Under the pieces are notes generated by a model. The model ran no database searches and was not told the origin of the DNA. It worked only from the letters and a program-made list of their open reading frames with translations. From NCBI GenBank assembly GCA_914767715.1, contig OU612066.1, positions 39,220,283-39,284,282 of the forward strand: a stretch of DNA of 64,000 nt, given 5' to 3'. Made by a program: the position numbers and the translations under genes. This document shows positions 21,799 through 32,396 of this stretch, piece by piece. The stretch comes from Membranipora membranacea. Lineage: Eukaryota > Bryozoa > Gymnolaemata > Cheilostomatida > Membraniporidae. Position 1 is the stretch's first letter, and each line of letters starts with the position of its first letter.

Positions 21799-22819
21799 TG
21801 GTTCAGGGTTGAGAAATATTGTCCTTTTTGTTGTCTCTTCTGACAATCATTGATGCGTTACGTAAAAGCTTCGCAGTGATGCCGAATCAATCATTGTACT
21901 GTCTGCTGGTCTATAAGAAAACGGATATTAATTTAGAAATCATAGTAAATGCGAAATTTTTATGGTTTTTGTGAGAGTTGCCTTCCTGGGTCACAAGAGC
22001 ACACAACTCATAATAAACTGAGCTGTTAAAAAAAAACTTTAACTTCTGTCGATATAAAAAAAGTGCCTAAACTCTAAGGGGGTTGCTTACTGAGGCCTCA
22101 CAATATCAAACACTTCATAAAAAATAGAGGAAATTTTGTGTACAAAATAATGAAAATCACCTAGTAGTTCAGTAGTTCATGGTCAGTAGTTACGAGTTTA
22201 TGAACATAAAGTTAAGTGAATCATGATATTATATAATTCATCAAAATATGTGGGTGTAATGATTTGACATTTGACTTGCCAGTAATAAACAATTCAACAG
22301 CTTTAAACTGTTCAATGGTTTGACTGTTCGACCATTCAACTATTCGACTGTTTTGTTTTGCACCTCACAGAAAGACCGAGTGTGTTATTCTGTGTTGATT
22401 TTATGATATGATCCCCGCCGCCCGTGTGATGTGCCGAGTTTGAACTGTGTATCTATGCAATGTACCACTTGGATGAAAAGTAATTACAAAAGCTCACATC
22501 GATTGAGTTGGCCTAGAGCACCATTTTGTATACCGGGAATATCGAATACCGAGACCTGCAAATTTATTCAATGTTTCAGCTTCTAACTATCGTACTTCCA
22601 TAAAGTGCATGTCATAAACTGATCATGAACACACTGGTATGAAAACTATTTTAGGGCACACTCTGCACCACATCAACGTTAAAAGGATTATTTTGTAGGT
22701 TGTTTATGAAATTCCCACGCACGCTTTTTCTTTGGGCCATTCTGATTGGTCGGTTCATATCAATATTTGTTTTTGCAAAGGTAGTAATGACATTACCACT
22801 GCAGAGAATAAGCCTTGGC

Positions 22820-22966
22820 TTAATAATGGCTCGAGATAACTGTTTAAATGACTAAGCAGTTTTGGAATGAATATGTTGAGTCATTATTATTGATGGATAA
22901 AGTTGTTCAAAGTTGTGCTTAGCGATCATTACTGCCCCGCTCTCCAAACAAAACAGACAGACAGAC
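22820..22966 (+). promoter_or_regulatory. Probable promoter and 5' leader of the selenoprotein gene
   Basis: The sequence just upstream of the selenoprotein ATG, ending in a gaca-rich run. It is duplicated, together with exon 1, at about 56190-56490. No TATA box is apparent, and the promoter role is inferred only from position. Confidence 0.35.
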
Positions 22967-25900
22967 ATGGAACAGAAAAGACTTCAGGTGACAATATCCA
23001 GATGGTGAGTTAAGTATCATCACATATAGTAATATTCATACATGCAGTCCGATAGCTATACAGGACTTCATAAAGCTAACCAATTTCTTGCCTTTCCCTG
23101 AATTGTACTAAGGCCAACTCTGATAAATATGGAAATGGTTCTTATTTGGAGTCAGCATGAGAGTTGAAAGTGAGTTAAGCACAGCACTTTTAGGGACAAA
23201 AGTGTGTTGAGCTAACTGGCCAGCTGATGTACTCATTATGTATCGTTTCTGACTTTTTACAGCTCTAGCTGAGGGTACGCACCACGAGCGAGATCGCTCA
23301 AAACTTACATCGAGAGCGTTGTGCCGGACGCCATTGTCAATGTCAAGGCTGGCCGAGCAAGTGAGTGAAGAACAAACACAATGTAGCTGTAGCTTAGTTT
23401 GAGCTCTTAGATGGGTCACCATTGGTCTCAGATAGGTCACTCCAAGACCAAAGTTTGTCTATTTACCTGCATTTGAAGTTGCTCCCCTTCCACTGGTCAC
23501 GCCGCAGGCAAAAAGTTTTGCTAGTGGCTTGACCAGCGGAAGGGGAGCAAGAAGTGTGTAGGCAAACTTGATCAAACTTGTTCTAGGTCTCTCAAGTTTG
23601 AGCGATCAAACTGTGGCGGGATAGCTGGTATAGCTGGTAGATGGCTGGTAGGTGGCGGGATAGCTGGTAGGTGGCGGGATAGCTGGTAGAGGCATTTCAC
23701 TATCAACCACTTTCCCCGCCCACAGATTAAGAACCTGCCCATAAAGTGTGGAAGTAATCAATCACCTCCCTCTTTGTGCAGAGATGACTATCAAAATAGT
23801 GTGGTGGTGGGGAAAGTAGTTGATAATACTAGAAATGCCGCAATCGATCGATATTATATAATTGTATATAGTATGCATGTATGTATTATATAATTGTATG
23901 TATTATATAATTGTATGTAATATCTAATTGTATATAATATATAATTGTTTGTAATGAGTGTATGTAACAAAACATGATATAGATGCCAATAGGTTATTGA
24001 AAAAAAATCGTCTTCACCGGGATTCGAACCAGGCCTCTCGCCACTTTGCCTGTTTTTTGGTCACAACCGGGAACTTAATGAGGTAGTGGGTAAAAGTAAT
24101 CCACCAAGTATTTAGGAGAAGTTATGAAAATATCAGACAACACCAGGACATGAACTTGAGCCTCCCGTGTTGCAATTGACCATGCTAACCACTCAGCCAC
24201 ACCTTCCCGCTGATGCTTGAATGGGTAAAGTGTAATTTTGTTCAATTTTTCTTTTATTTAAACTTTAATGGCACATATTAGGCAAAAAATGTGTAAAAAA
24301 TGTTACATGCACATGCGCAACTGGATTTACTACACACATGTGGTTGAAGACAGGACTTTGATATAGACATTCCTTTTATTTTCCAAAATAACCTTTTTTG
24401 AAAAAAGTGTTATGAGGCACTGGATATGGGTTTCTTTTATTTTATATACACATGCGTTTATCATAAACACAAAACTGAAGTTTTGTGGAAAATACCTCTA
24501 CCAGCTATCCCGCCTCAGGTTGATCGCTTTAACTAAGGTCACCCCCAACATTTCAAACTTAGATTCTTTAAACTCAAGCTTTAATTCTTTTTTTTCTCTG
24601 ACTATTTCATACGTTGGCATGCAGACATGTCAACCAGCCACAAAAACCTTGGCTCAGCACACCACACGGGTTTGCAGCGCCAATCCAGAACAACTGAGGG
24701 GGGGGGGGGGGGTTTGGGGCTCCAGAAAAATAAGAGGATTTCATTCCCATATGCACATCTCATTTTTAACAGAAATTAATACAATTTAATTTGATAATAA
24801 ATAATAATATTTTATTTGTCAAAAAGCAAAGAATGGACAGATTTTATGTTAAGGTCAAATTTGCATAATTCTTGGACAATCCCTTGAGTCCTTGGACAGT
24901 TGACCCATATGTATTATGGTGATCGGGCTGATTAGTGGTAGTGGATATTAGCACAGAGACATCTGGTAGCAGCTGACTCCAGATTTGAGAGCAAACATTG
25001 TACTGAAAAATTGATTTCCTCTCAATTTGCTTGATTAGCTAAATTCCCAGCGGTGACACTGAGATAAATCATGTTTTACAATTTTAGCCTCTTATGAAGT
25101 GGAGGTAGATGGATTTCTTATTTACTCCAAACTAAAGATGAAGAAATTCCCTGATGAGGTTGCTGTGAGTATAATCAGGGTTCTATGCCTCTATGTTTAT
25201 TTGGTTTGAGGGATGTCACTCCTTACACAAAGCTGAGAAGAGATGTCAGTCTGTTGAGTAACGGGAAATGAATCTTGTGATGGGAAAATTTATCCTTTCC
25301 AAATTAACCAACTCTCCTATGCAGAGATTTATCCCCTCTAGAGTACACATACTTGATCATATCATGCTCGAATCAAATGCTTATCGGAAACCCAGCTATT
25401 ATCCATAATAAAGGCACAGTGTATCTTTTTACTGCATGTGATGGGCTTTACAAATTGTCTTCCAATCTAATCCCATGAGTAACTGATTAGAGATTATTTG
25501 ACAGTGATCTGAAATAACTGCAAGCACCCTGAACAGAGTAGGTCCAAGCCTCGAAAACATTAACATAACTTGAGTACTAAGATCACAGCACTGATAAATT
25601 TGGCAGAAAGTCTTCAATTATATATTCAAATATATAACCTGCCCCTCCCAAACTTACTGAGAGCACAGTATGGTTGTGAGTCAACGAGGGAGATGACTTC
25701 CACTGTCAGCTTTCTGAACAATGAACTTTCGCTTAGCAGATACTGATAAATACATTACTATGGTGATTGAGGTAGAATGATATGATTTTTGCCTTTATAC
25801 TACTGGGGTGAACGTCACGATCATCCTCAGTCTATCGAAAAGCTGTTCTAAACACGAGACCTGGAGATGCATAGACTGCACCCAAATATTGCTGGTCTAT

Positions 25901-26023
25901 CATTTATCCTAAATTCTGTCATTTTTTAAATTTTAGATTGTTAATGAGATCAAAGCTGTTGCAAGAGGTCAGAAGAAAGCAGAAGTAGTAGAGGAGAAAG
26001 AGAAGACATGTTGTATTCTGTAG
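22967..26023 (+). CDS. Selenoprotein W/MIEN1-like Rdx protein with in-frame UGA (Sec16), 4 exons
   Basis: Thioredoxin-fold Rdx-family protein, by family a small redox protein. Exons: 22967-23004, 23263-23360, 25088-25164 and 25937-26023 (TAG). Phases 2, 1 and 0 match at every join, giving 99 residues. The only interruption is TGA at 23270-23272, exactly the second active-site position of the family CxxC/CxxU motif (Cys13-Ser-Ser-Sec16, followed by GYAPRA). Upstream LQVTISR is the first beta strand, and exon 3 has the conserved SYEVEVDGFLIYSK strand pair with KKFPD. The protein ends EKTCCIL, a CaaX prenylation box like the CVIL end of MIEN1, so membrane attachment is likely. A SECIS candidate lies 254 bp after the stop. 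Read as a stop, the TGA would leave only 15 residues. Of the Rdx members, MIEN1-like fits best because of the CaaX end. Confidence 0.88.
23270..23272 (+). other. Selenocysteine codon (TGA)
   Basis: The TGA is the fourth position of Cys-Ser-Ser-X in a Rdx-family active site. The exon stays open for 88 nt beyond it with family-like sequence, and both flanking splice phases fit. Reading it as Sec is supported by the SECIS candidate at 26268-26333. Confidence 0.85.
23479..23550. repeat. Hairpin in selenoprotein intron 2
   Basis: ttgctccccttccactggtc and gaccagcggaaggggagcaa are near-perfect inverted arms around a loop of about 32 bases. It is a small foldback sequence and lies in the intron. Confidence 0.85.
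23614..23690 (+). repeat. Short tandem repeat of ggcgggatagctggta
   Basis: Three main units plus shorter atagctggta variants are visible, next to the inverted-repeat element at 23691-23839. Confidence 0.8.
23691..23839. mobile_element. Small MITE-like inverted repeat, 149 bp
   Basis: The left end ggcatttcactatcaaccac and the right end read as diverged inverses of each other (…gttgataatactagaaatgc c), with inner ctttcccc and ggggaaag also paired. No target duplication could be assigned. Confidence 0.6.
23852..23960 (+). repeat. AT-rich tandem repeat (tatataattgtatgta)
   Basis: About five diverged units of 18-22 bp lie in selenoprotein intron 2. Confidence 0.75.
24006..24212 (-). mobile_element. 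tRNA-derived SINE(s) in selenoprotein intron 2
   Basis: On the minus strand, 24212 to 24138 reads as a tRNA-like head with a perfect A box (tggctgagtgg) and a B-box-like ggctcaagttc. A second B box (ggttcgaatccc on the minus strand) lies at 24018-24030. The two may be fragments of related SINEs. No cloverleaf convincing enough for a real tRNA gene was found. Confidence 0.6.
24213..25087. other. Selenoprotein intron 2, 3' part
   Basis: Non-coding. It includes a G homopolymer of about 16 bases near 24696, a common assembly weak point. It ends in the acceptor attttag at 25081-25087. Confidence 0.6.
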
Positions 26024-26096
26024 AGGAGACATGTTGTATTCTGTAGAGGAGACATGTTGTATTCTGTAGAGGACACATGTTGTATTCTTTAGATAT
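26001..26096 (+). repeat. 23-bp tandem repeat of the selenoprotein C-terminal codons and stop (4 copies)
   Basis: The coding end agacatgttgtattctgtag (Thr-Cys-Cys-Ile-Leu-stop) is copied three more times immediately downstream, the last ones with small changes (…gacacatgttgtattctttag). The first copy is coding; the others are 3' UTR. The 23-bp period keeps the copies out of frame with each other. Confidence 0.9.
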
Positions 26097-26267
26097 CCTT
26101 ATAAAATAATCCACCACGCCTCAGCCATCAATAGTGTGTTGATTCTTAATCTCAATTCTGTACTTTTTAACAGTCTGACTCAAACTCATTACATCCGCAT
26201 GAACCATCAGACCCTCTCTTACATATAACTATGATATAGATGTATTAGGGCCATATGTTATATCAGC

Positions 26268-26333
26268 ACCAGCCTAATGACTGGGTACATCTAAACTCAC
26301 ATTCGAGTGATCTACCCATGATGCTCTACTCAT
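26268..26333 (+). promoter_or_regulatory. SECIS element, form 2 (candidate)
   Basis: The SECIS core is complete: 5' ATGA at 26277-26280 faces 3' TGAT at 26319-26322, which would form the non-Watson-Crick GA quartet. Above it, tgggtacat (26282-26290) pairs with atctaccca (26310-26318) with one C-C mismatch. Unpaired AA lies at 26293-26294, 12 nt after ATGA, the expected distance. An extra apical stem, actc (26295-26298) with gagt (26305-26308), makes it form 2. It recruits SBP2 and EFSec for UGA decoding. The lower helix is weak by eye. Confidence 0.82.
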
Positions 26334-26485
26334 GCTCATATAACTGTGTCTGCATATTATATCTATCAAGATGTGAAAGACTTTATTCTTCGTGCAAGTG
26401 AAAACGGTACATCTTATCCATAGAATTATATTTTTGAAAGATAGTTACTATCTTACAATCACATTTTATGAGAAGGATAAAGAAC

Positions 26486-26491
26486 AATAAA
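26486..26491 (+). terminator. Polyadenylation signal AATAAA of the selenoprotein gene (candidate)
   Basis: The first canonical AATAAA after the SECIS candidate, about 460 nt past the stop codon. Position is the only evidence. Confidence 0.45.
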
Positions 26492-26499
26492 ATCACGTC

Positions 26500-27823
26500 A
26501 AATTATATTCACCTCATAGAATAGTCTTTTGAAATGGCTCATATCTGCAGCAAAGAGATCGGCACTTTAAAATTCATTGTACATGGTTATGATCAGTTCA
26601 ATCGTTCTCCTATTTTAGAGACTTAGACCAGAAGAATGATTCAAAACAAGCTGTGCTACTCGAATTAATCCTCAAAACTTCAGTTTTGTGTTTTTGATAT
26701 GATGTATATACAATCCCTTATCCAGTGCCTCATATCACTTTTTCAAAAGGTGTCTTGGAAAAAAATAGAAGCGACGGCTGAATCACAGTTTTTTCTAAAG
26801 CTGCACTCATCCAAACTTTAGACTATATACCATGGGTACCCACACCACACCAACCGTACTTTAATTTTTTCAACATTAACATTGAAATCAAATACAAAAA
26901 TACAAACTCAGCCTAACACGGTCCCAAGCCCGGTTGTATAAATGAGGAGGGGTTGATACAACCTTTATCAATAGTCATGTGTCTGTAATATGTAGCCTAA
27001 TAGTTTGCTAACTCAAAGTTCCCATTTAATATTGACCTTTCTGAGATTCTACAGACATGTGTCTTTTCGGTGGGATCACTGATTATATCAGTTCTAGTCT
27101 ATATGATATTGGTTTTCCTACTTTTCAACAAAGGCAATGTAAACAAACCGATAACTGGCAAACATTGTGATACATATCTAAAGAAAAGCTGTGTTTCATC
27201 TATTATATAGCTTGGTTATTTACACACTGAGTCTAATCAATAATTGAATGAAATCACCTTTTCATAAATGCTACACACGAGCAGATAGTTTTGTGTGTGT
27301 CTGTGCTAGACAGAAAATTTAGTTCTTCCTGCTGCAACGGCGTTGACAAACAAGTAGGTGCAAATTTACTCTCAAAGCTTTAAAATGTCTGCTGACTCTT
27401 GCTAAACTGTTGTTTCTATGGAAGTTTTACTGGAAATAGGTTGCATTCAGCTGTTATGGTTTACACATAGATTGCTTCATTCGCATGTTACAATTTCTAA
27501 CTAAAAACAAAACAACTATCTCGCCTCTTACTACCCTCGCTAATGCTCAGTGCCATCATTAACCTCAAACGCTGTCTGTGATATCCTGAGATTAATTGGT
27601 GTGCAATCAGTGAATATAATAAAGAAAAACATAGAATAAGGCTTGTTCTAACGAACCCTGAGTTTCCCTGTATGAACACATACTCGACTCAACTTAGCAT
27701 CCTTCCTATAAGAGTGTTATGAATGAGCTGTTCTGAACTGTTGGCTAATGCATTTGACCCTACGAAGGCTATATTTTATTCAACAGGTATGAACTGCTCT
27801 CTTTGAAGTCACACGAGACGAGG
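26500..27823. other. Intergenic between selenoprotein and GB1 genes
   Basis: No coding sequence or RNA gene recognised. AT-rich, with only short spurious ORFs. Confidence 0.45.
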
Positions 27824-27949
27824 ATGAAATGTGTGTTTAGGATTTCTCTTTTGTCAGGATTTGTGTTATTTTGCATTATCATTGACCAATCCTACAACAA
27901 AGCGGTAAGTGATGCCAATTTACAACTGAAATAAAAAATGGATACTAAG

Positions 27950-28980
27950 GCCACTCCAAATTAATACCTTGATCTAGATGAACGCCCGCCACCTTGCCAG
28001 AGCCCTGATTAAATCAAAATACCGCCAGACGCCAGTTGGAAATAGTCATAAAATAATAAAATATTTTACCTCCTGGTCAATTGACCAAGTAAAATAAAAA
28101 ATATAATACCCCTAAACGCCTATCAATCTCCTATATGTATGAACATGTTATCCATGATATATAATTTTATTACCTATGGTGAGTGGTGACTCAATATGGA
28201 TGAAGAGAACAAAAATTTAACATCAAATTAAACTTTCACTCTATTTTCGCTCTCTTCCAATGTCTTTCTTGGGCCCATTCTAGTTGGCCAATCAGAAATC
28301 CTATTGTAATACAATAGTATTTCTGATTGGCCAACTAGAGTGTACTTGACTAATGTGAGGCAACCTAGAATCTTTTACAAATAGCATTTCTGAGTGGCCA
28401 ATTATGTGACCAATCAGTAGTGTGCATTTGCCTTCTTTACCAATGAGAGGCGACTTACGATCTTTAGCCCTTACTGATCTTTAGGATATTTTTCGGCTCA
28501 TATCATTATAGTTGAACACACAATAAAGTGAGAGAACATTTGTATGGCAGGACTCCTTGGTTTGAGCAAGGAGTTAGAGACAAATCTCTAACTCCTTGGT
28601 TTAAGAGAGAAAATGTCTCAAGAATTGAGTCAATAAAGTGGTTGGTGCTGCACAAAGTGACACAAAGGGACATGTGTATTCACACTACCTAAACAATCAG
28701 TTAATATCTAAGTGCTGAATTGAAGGTTAGAACACACAAATATTCAAATACATCAGAAAATGCTAGCAAAACACTAATTTTCCATATATTAAATATTTAA
28801 AAATATAAAATAAAATAGCATGTTCCTCCACTTGAGCTCAGGGTTCATAGATAAAATAAAATAATATTTTAACTCCAGCTGTTTTGTAGGGCTAAAATTA
28901 CGCATAAAATAAAAAACCACTTCCCTTCACCTTCAAATCTTCATACTGTCATCTAGATCAAGCTATTCATTTGGAGTGGC
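27950..28980. mobile_element. MITE-like element, 1031 bp, in GB1 intron 1
   Basis: Inverted ends: gccactccaaattaatacct followed by tgatctagatga at the left, matched by tcatctagatcaagctattc followed by atttggagtggc at the right (ending at 28980). The inside is AT-rich with several smaller hairpins, including the CCAAT palindrome at 28280-28338 and small ones near 28550-28600. No coding capacity is seen. Confidence 0.75.
28280..28338. repeat. Palindrome with paired CCAAT motifs
   Basis: ctagttggccaatcagaaat and atttctgattggccaactag are exact inverses around a 19-base centre that is itself self-complementary (attgt/acaat). Each arm holds a CCAAT sequence. Confidence 0.9.
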
Positions 28981-30264
28981 TTATCATATACTTAACCGGC
29001 AGTGACAGAAAAAATAAAAGGTACATTGAGATATGAGTAACTTAAAAATTAGTACAATATAAGTATTAATTTAGGAACATTTTGTCTCTGCGGACAAACT
29101 TCCACCCCAATGCACCCCACCAAACTCTTCATCCTGCAGTGTGAGTGCGATTTGGCTCTCGTTTGTCATTTTTCTAAGCAAAACTTGGGACGTTCCTATT
29201 ATGATTTGCGTCATTTTACCTAATTTCACAAATGATATTGTTGCATTTAATACGTACTAGGAGAGACAGCCCTAACAGTAGTGTTTGGCTAAATAAAAGT
29301 TATGGTAATAAGCAATTACACAGGTATATGTGCTGTAGGTAGGCTGAGGTAGGAAAACATAGTTTCCCTTGCATAAAGAAGCCTAGAAAGTTTTCTGGGT
29401 GAAAGAAGCTAAAAAAATGAGGAAAAAGGAGAAAGAGAAGGGTTGGAAACAACCCCCTCCTTTTTTCCTTTTTCCTGAGGTATGAATTGTTCCCAAAAAC
29501 TATTTGTATGCCATTTTTTAATTCTCTCCTCAATACATTATCCCCGCATACAAATAGAATAGAATGCAGCAATATTTTTCTTCCAATTAATGCACTCATT
29601 TTTTTTTAAGAATCTCAATATCTCAATGTATTGTATTTAAACAAAGATCCTGTTTCTCAGGTGGCAGCCAACCACTATGGCATGGTGAAAATAGCTCATT
29701 TTCCTGAAGATCTAGCTGATAATTGGACAGATGAGAATAAGCCAGCATTCTATGATGACAGAATAATTGAACAACTAGAACCACTAGGAGTACACCATGT
29801 ACTGGTAATATCGATATCAGGGGTGTTCCGTTCCGGAAAAACTTTTCTTCTAAATCTTTTTGCAACTTATCTCAAGGTATATGACCAAGTAAGTGTAAAT
29901 CCATATCTCCTAAAAAAAATCCATTTGTTTGAGTCATTGAACATAGCAAAGACAAAAGATATGAATGAGGGAATTACCTGTCCAAATGTTGGGTATAATT
30001 CCTCTAATCAGCTACCACTTGTGTTTTTACTGGATCTTCTCATCCGGAATGGAGACTGGAAATGTAAATAATTGCAAATCATATAAACAAGCGCCTCCCG
30101 ATGTCTTTTCTCCAATTGATTTGCTACAATGAACTTTATTAAGAAGTATGCTTTTGACCGATTGATAAGAGCTATGACTTAAGGTAATGTCAAAGACCGA
30201 TCCAAATATCAACATATCAAAGTTTTTTTGAAAGTTCCCACATACGAAGCCGCTTTCATTAAAG

Positions 30265-30729
30265 TGTCTAGGAAAGCAAAACACAACCAGTGTTCATATC
30301 AAAGCTTTGCCATTGCAATGAACAAAAATGGTAAGTTTTTTCGCACAAGGACTTTACTGAATGATGTAACCTAATTTAAAGTACGAAAATCCAGGGTCTA
30401 GAAGGGTCTAGAGTATATTATCTCCCCTGTCACGGATTCAAATTTAAATGATGACCCAATTACAGTATAACAGTAAGCTTAGCTCGGCTTACTTAGAACA
30501 GTTACAAGGCTGCTCTACTTTCACTAGACATTATCAAAAAACAGTATTGGACAACGGTAGTGTAGTCAAAGATAATTTAGTGTGAATCCGTAACAGGGGA
30601 GATAACATATTCTAGACCCTTCTAGACCCTGGATTTTCGCACTTTAAAGTGGGTTATATCGTTCAATAACGTCCTTGTGCAATGGCAAAGCTTTGATATG
30701 AACACTGGTTGTTTTTTGCTTTCCTAGAC
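30265..30729. mobile_element. Nested foldback element, about 465 bp
   Basis: Left arm blocks (gtctaggaaagcaaaacaca, ccagtgttcatatcaaagct, gggtctagaagggtctaga) recur in inverted order at the right (tctagacccttctagaccc, agctttgatatgaacactgg, ttgctttcctagac). Arms are about 170 nt around a unique centre. It lies inside the TTAA element and was probably inserted into it. Confidence 0.8.
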
Positions 30730-30832
30730 CATAATACTCAGGGAATGCCAACAGAATTTTTCACTGCATATTCATTTTTCTTGAATTTGACGCAAAAGAA
30801 TACCATAAAGCAGCTATTTATAGTGCAGAATT

Positions 30833-31226
30833 CTGTAGGCATTCCCTGTTTGTAGGCATTCCCTGTTTGTAGGCATTCCCTGTTTGTAGGCATTCCCTGT
30901 TTGTAGGCATTCCCTGTTTGTAGGCATTCCCTGTTTGTAGGCATTCCCTGTTTGTAGGCATTCCCTGTTTGTAGGCATTCCCTGTTTGTAGGCATTCCCT
31001 GTTTGTAGGCATTCCCTGTTTGTAGGCATTCCCTGTTTGTAGGCATTCCCTGTTTGTAGGCATTCCCTGTTTGTAGGCATTCCCTGTTTGTAGGCATTCC
31101 CTGTTTGTAGGCATTCCCTGTTTGTAGGCATTCCCTGTTTGTAGGCATTCCCTGTTTGTAGGCATTCCCTGTTTGTAGGCATTCCCGGTTTGTAGGCATT
31201 ACCTGTTTGTAGGCATTCCCTGTTTG
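30833..31226 (+). repeat. 17-bp minisatellite (about 23 units)
   Basis: The unit gtaggcattccctgttt is repeated almost without change. The related transposon copy at 12870-13725 has only one such unit (opposite strand, near 12990), so the array grew after that copy's insertion. Minus-strand ORFs over the array (17-residue repeats) are artefacts: 51 bp equals three units and 17 codons, which leaves all three minus frames open. Confidence 0.92.
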
Positions 31227-31798
31227 CACCATGGTTAATAATGGCGGCTTTGTATGCGAGAACGAAACGAAACTTTGTTTGGCCAATATAATCATTTGGA
31301 CAGCATGTTTGATGTTATGCAAAGATGGCGAAAATATTAGCTGTATTCGAGAGTCTATTGTCATTGCAATATGCAAGCTAATTTGTTGAAATTTAATGAG
31401 AATGACATTTAAGGAGTACTCTAACAGAAAATCATAATATATTTTGTTTCAAGCCTATGATCTGTTTTGAAATAATGATTGAAATTTTGCGTATTTTCAC
31501 GACTTCACAAAAAAATGCACATGATGTGACATAAAAAGTCACTTCAGACTAGTCATATTTCAAACGAAATCAAATTTGATGGTGAATGCGATCTCTAAGT
31601 ATACATCCCTCTTGTTTTGAAATTTCTTGACTTGTCCATCTGCATTGACAAAAACAGCGTTTTCAGCCTCATTTCTTCCCTAAAATGACAAAACGTCATT
31701 GAAACAAGGTTTTGTTTAGGTATTTATTTTCAGTAGCTCGACAGCTTTCCAACAGTATAAATATGTTGTAATTTGAATCGGTCTTGACATTACCTTAA

Positions 31799-32220
31799 AC
31801 ACATCTGCCAGTCAGGTAAATGCTAATTCCGTATAGCTAATCTTTAACCAACTGAAGCTTTATCTCAGAATCATCAATCATGGGAAAAAATCTGGAGGTA
31901 ATGATTGTCAAAAGCTTTGATTTTAATTAATGGGCTAAGCATGCAGTCATGTCATTGTATCTAACTCGTAACACAGCATACTACTTCAAATAGTTTGTTG
32001 GTTCCATTTCCTGATTTTGGCAATCAGTTTTTTCAATTTTTTGACCATAAGGTGGAAATTCTGGGATCAAAGCCTCAATTAATAGGGTCATACATAATTC
32101 TGTGGGCACTCATCTCTCAAAAAATAATGATAATATCAACTTTATTTGCTATTCAAGGGCTCTTTCGGGGCAAATGAGAATATGCATATAGTATGTGGAA
32201 TAAGATTTATCACATCTATT
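31799..32220. other. GB1 intron 2, unremarkable stretch
   Basis: Non-coding. No repeat or exon recognised between the TTAA element and the SINE. Confidence 0.4.
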
Positions 32221-32396
32221 CAGCCCACTCCTGTACAAGGTAGAAGTGGACAAGCTAGGCTATTGTCCGGAGAGCTCACCTCAGCATGGGTGGTGACCGG
32301 GATTCGAACTTGCAACTCTCAGATTGAGAAGCTCGAATCCTAACCACTACGAATCCTAACCACTACGAATCCTAACCACTACGCCACCCTGCCTGC
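32221..32396 (-). mobile_element. tRNA-derived SINE, minus strand, with triplicated A-box segment
   Basis: The minus strand starts at about 32396 with ggtggcgtagtggttagg (perfect A box) and has the B box gttcgaatcccgg at about 32298-32311. The segment with cgtagtggttaggatt is tandemly triplicated (16-bp unit, 32337-32382). A second copy of the family, with one A box, is at 50500-50648, and the two align through the non-tRNA body. Confidence 0.82.

Larger units (their letters stand above)
30179..31798. mobile_element. TTAA-flanked foldback transposon, copy 2, 1620 bp, in GB1 intron 2
   Basis: The left end ttaaggtaatgtcaaagacc and the right end (ggtcttgacattaccttaa, ending at 31798) are inverted, and both outer borders are TTAA. 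Inside, an arm at about 30230-30260 pairs with about 31230-31260. A nested hairpin lies at 30265-30729 and a 17-bp array at 30833-31226. It has no transposase. The family also includes 12870-13725 and a right end at about 50986-51016. Confidence 0.8.

Noticed and set aside
24138-24212. Functional tRNA gene on the minus strand
   Set aside because: The A box is good but the B box is degenerate and stems are poor; an intronic SINE is more likely.
24696-24711. G-quadruplex or regulatory role of the poly-G run
   Set aside because: It is a plain homopolymer, like those at 43.7 and 52.7 kb, with no other supporting signal; it is also a likely site of sequencing error.
30738-31376. Minus-strand ORFs (212, 122 and 115 codons) with 17-residue repeats
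   Set aside because: They read the 17-bp array in its three minus frames. The period of 51 bp explains the openness; there is no start context or flanking domain.
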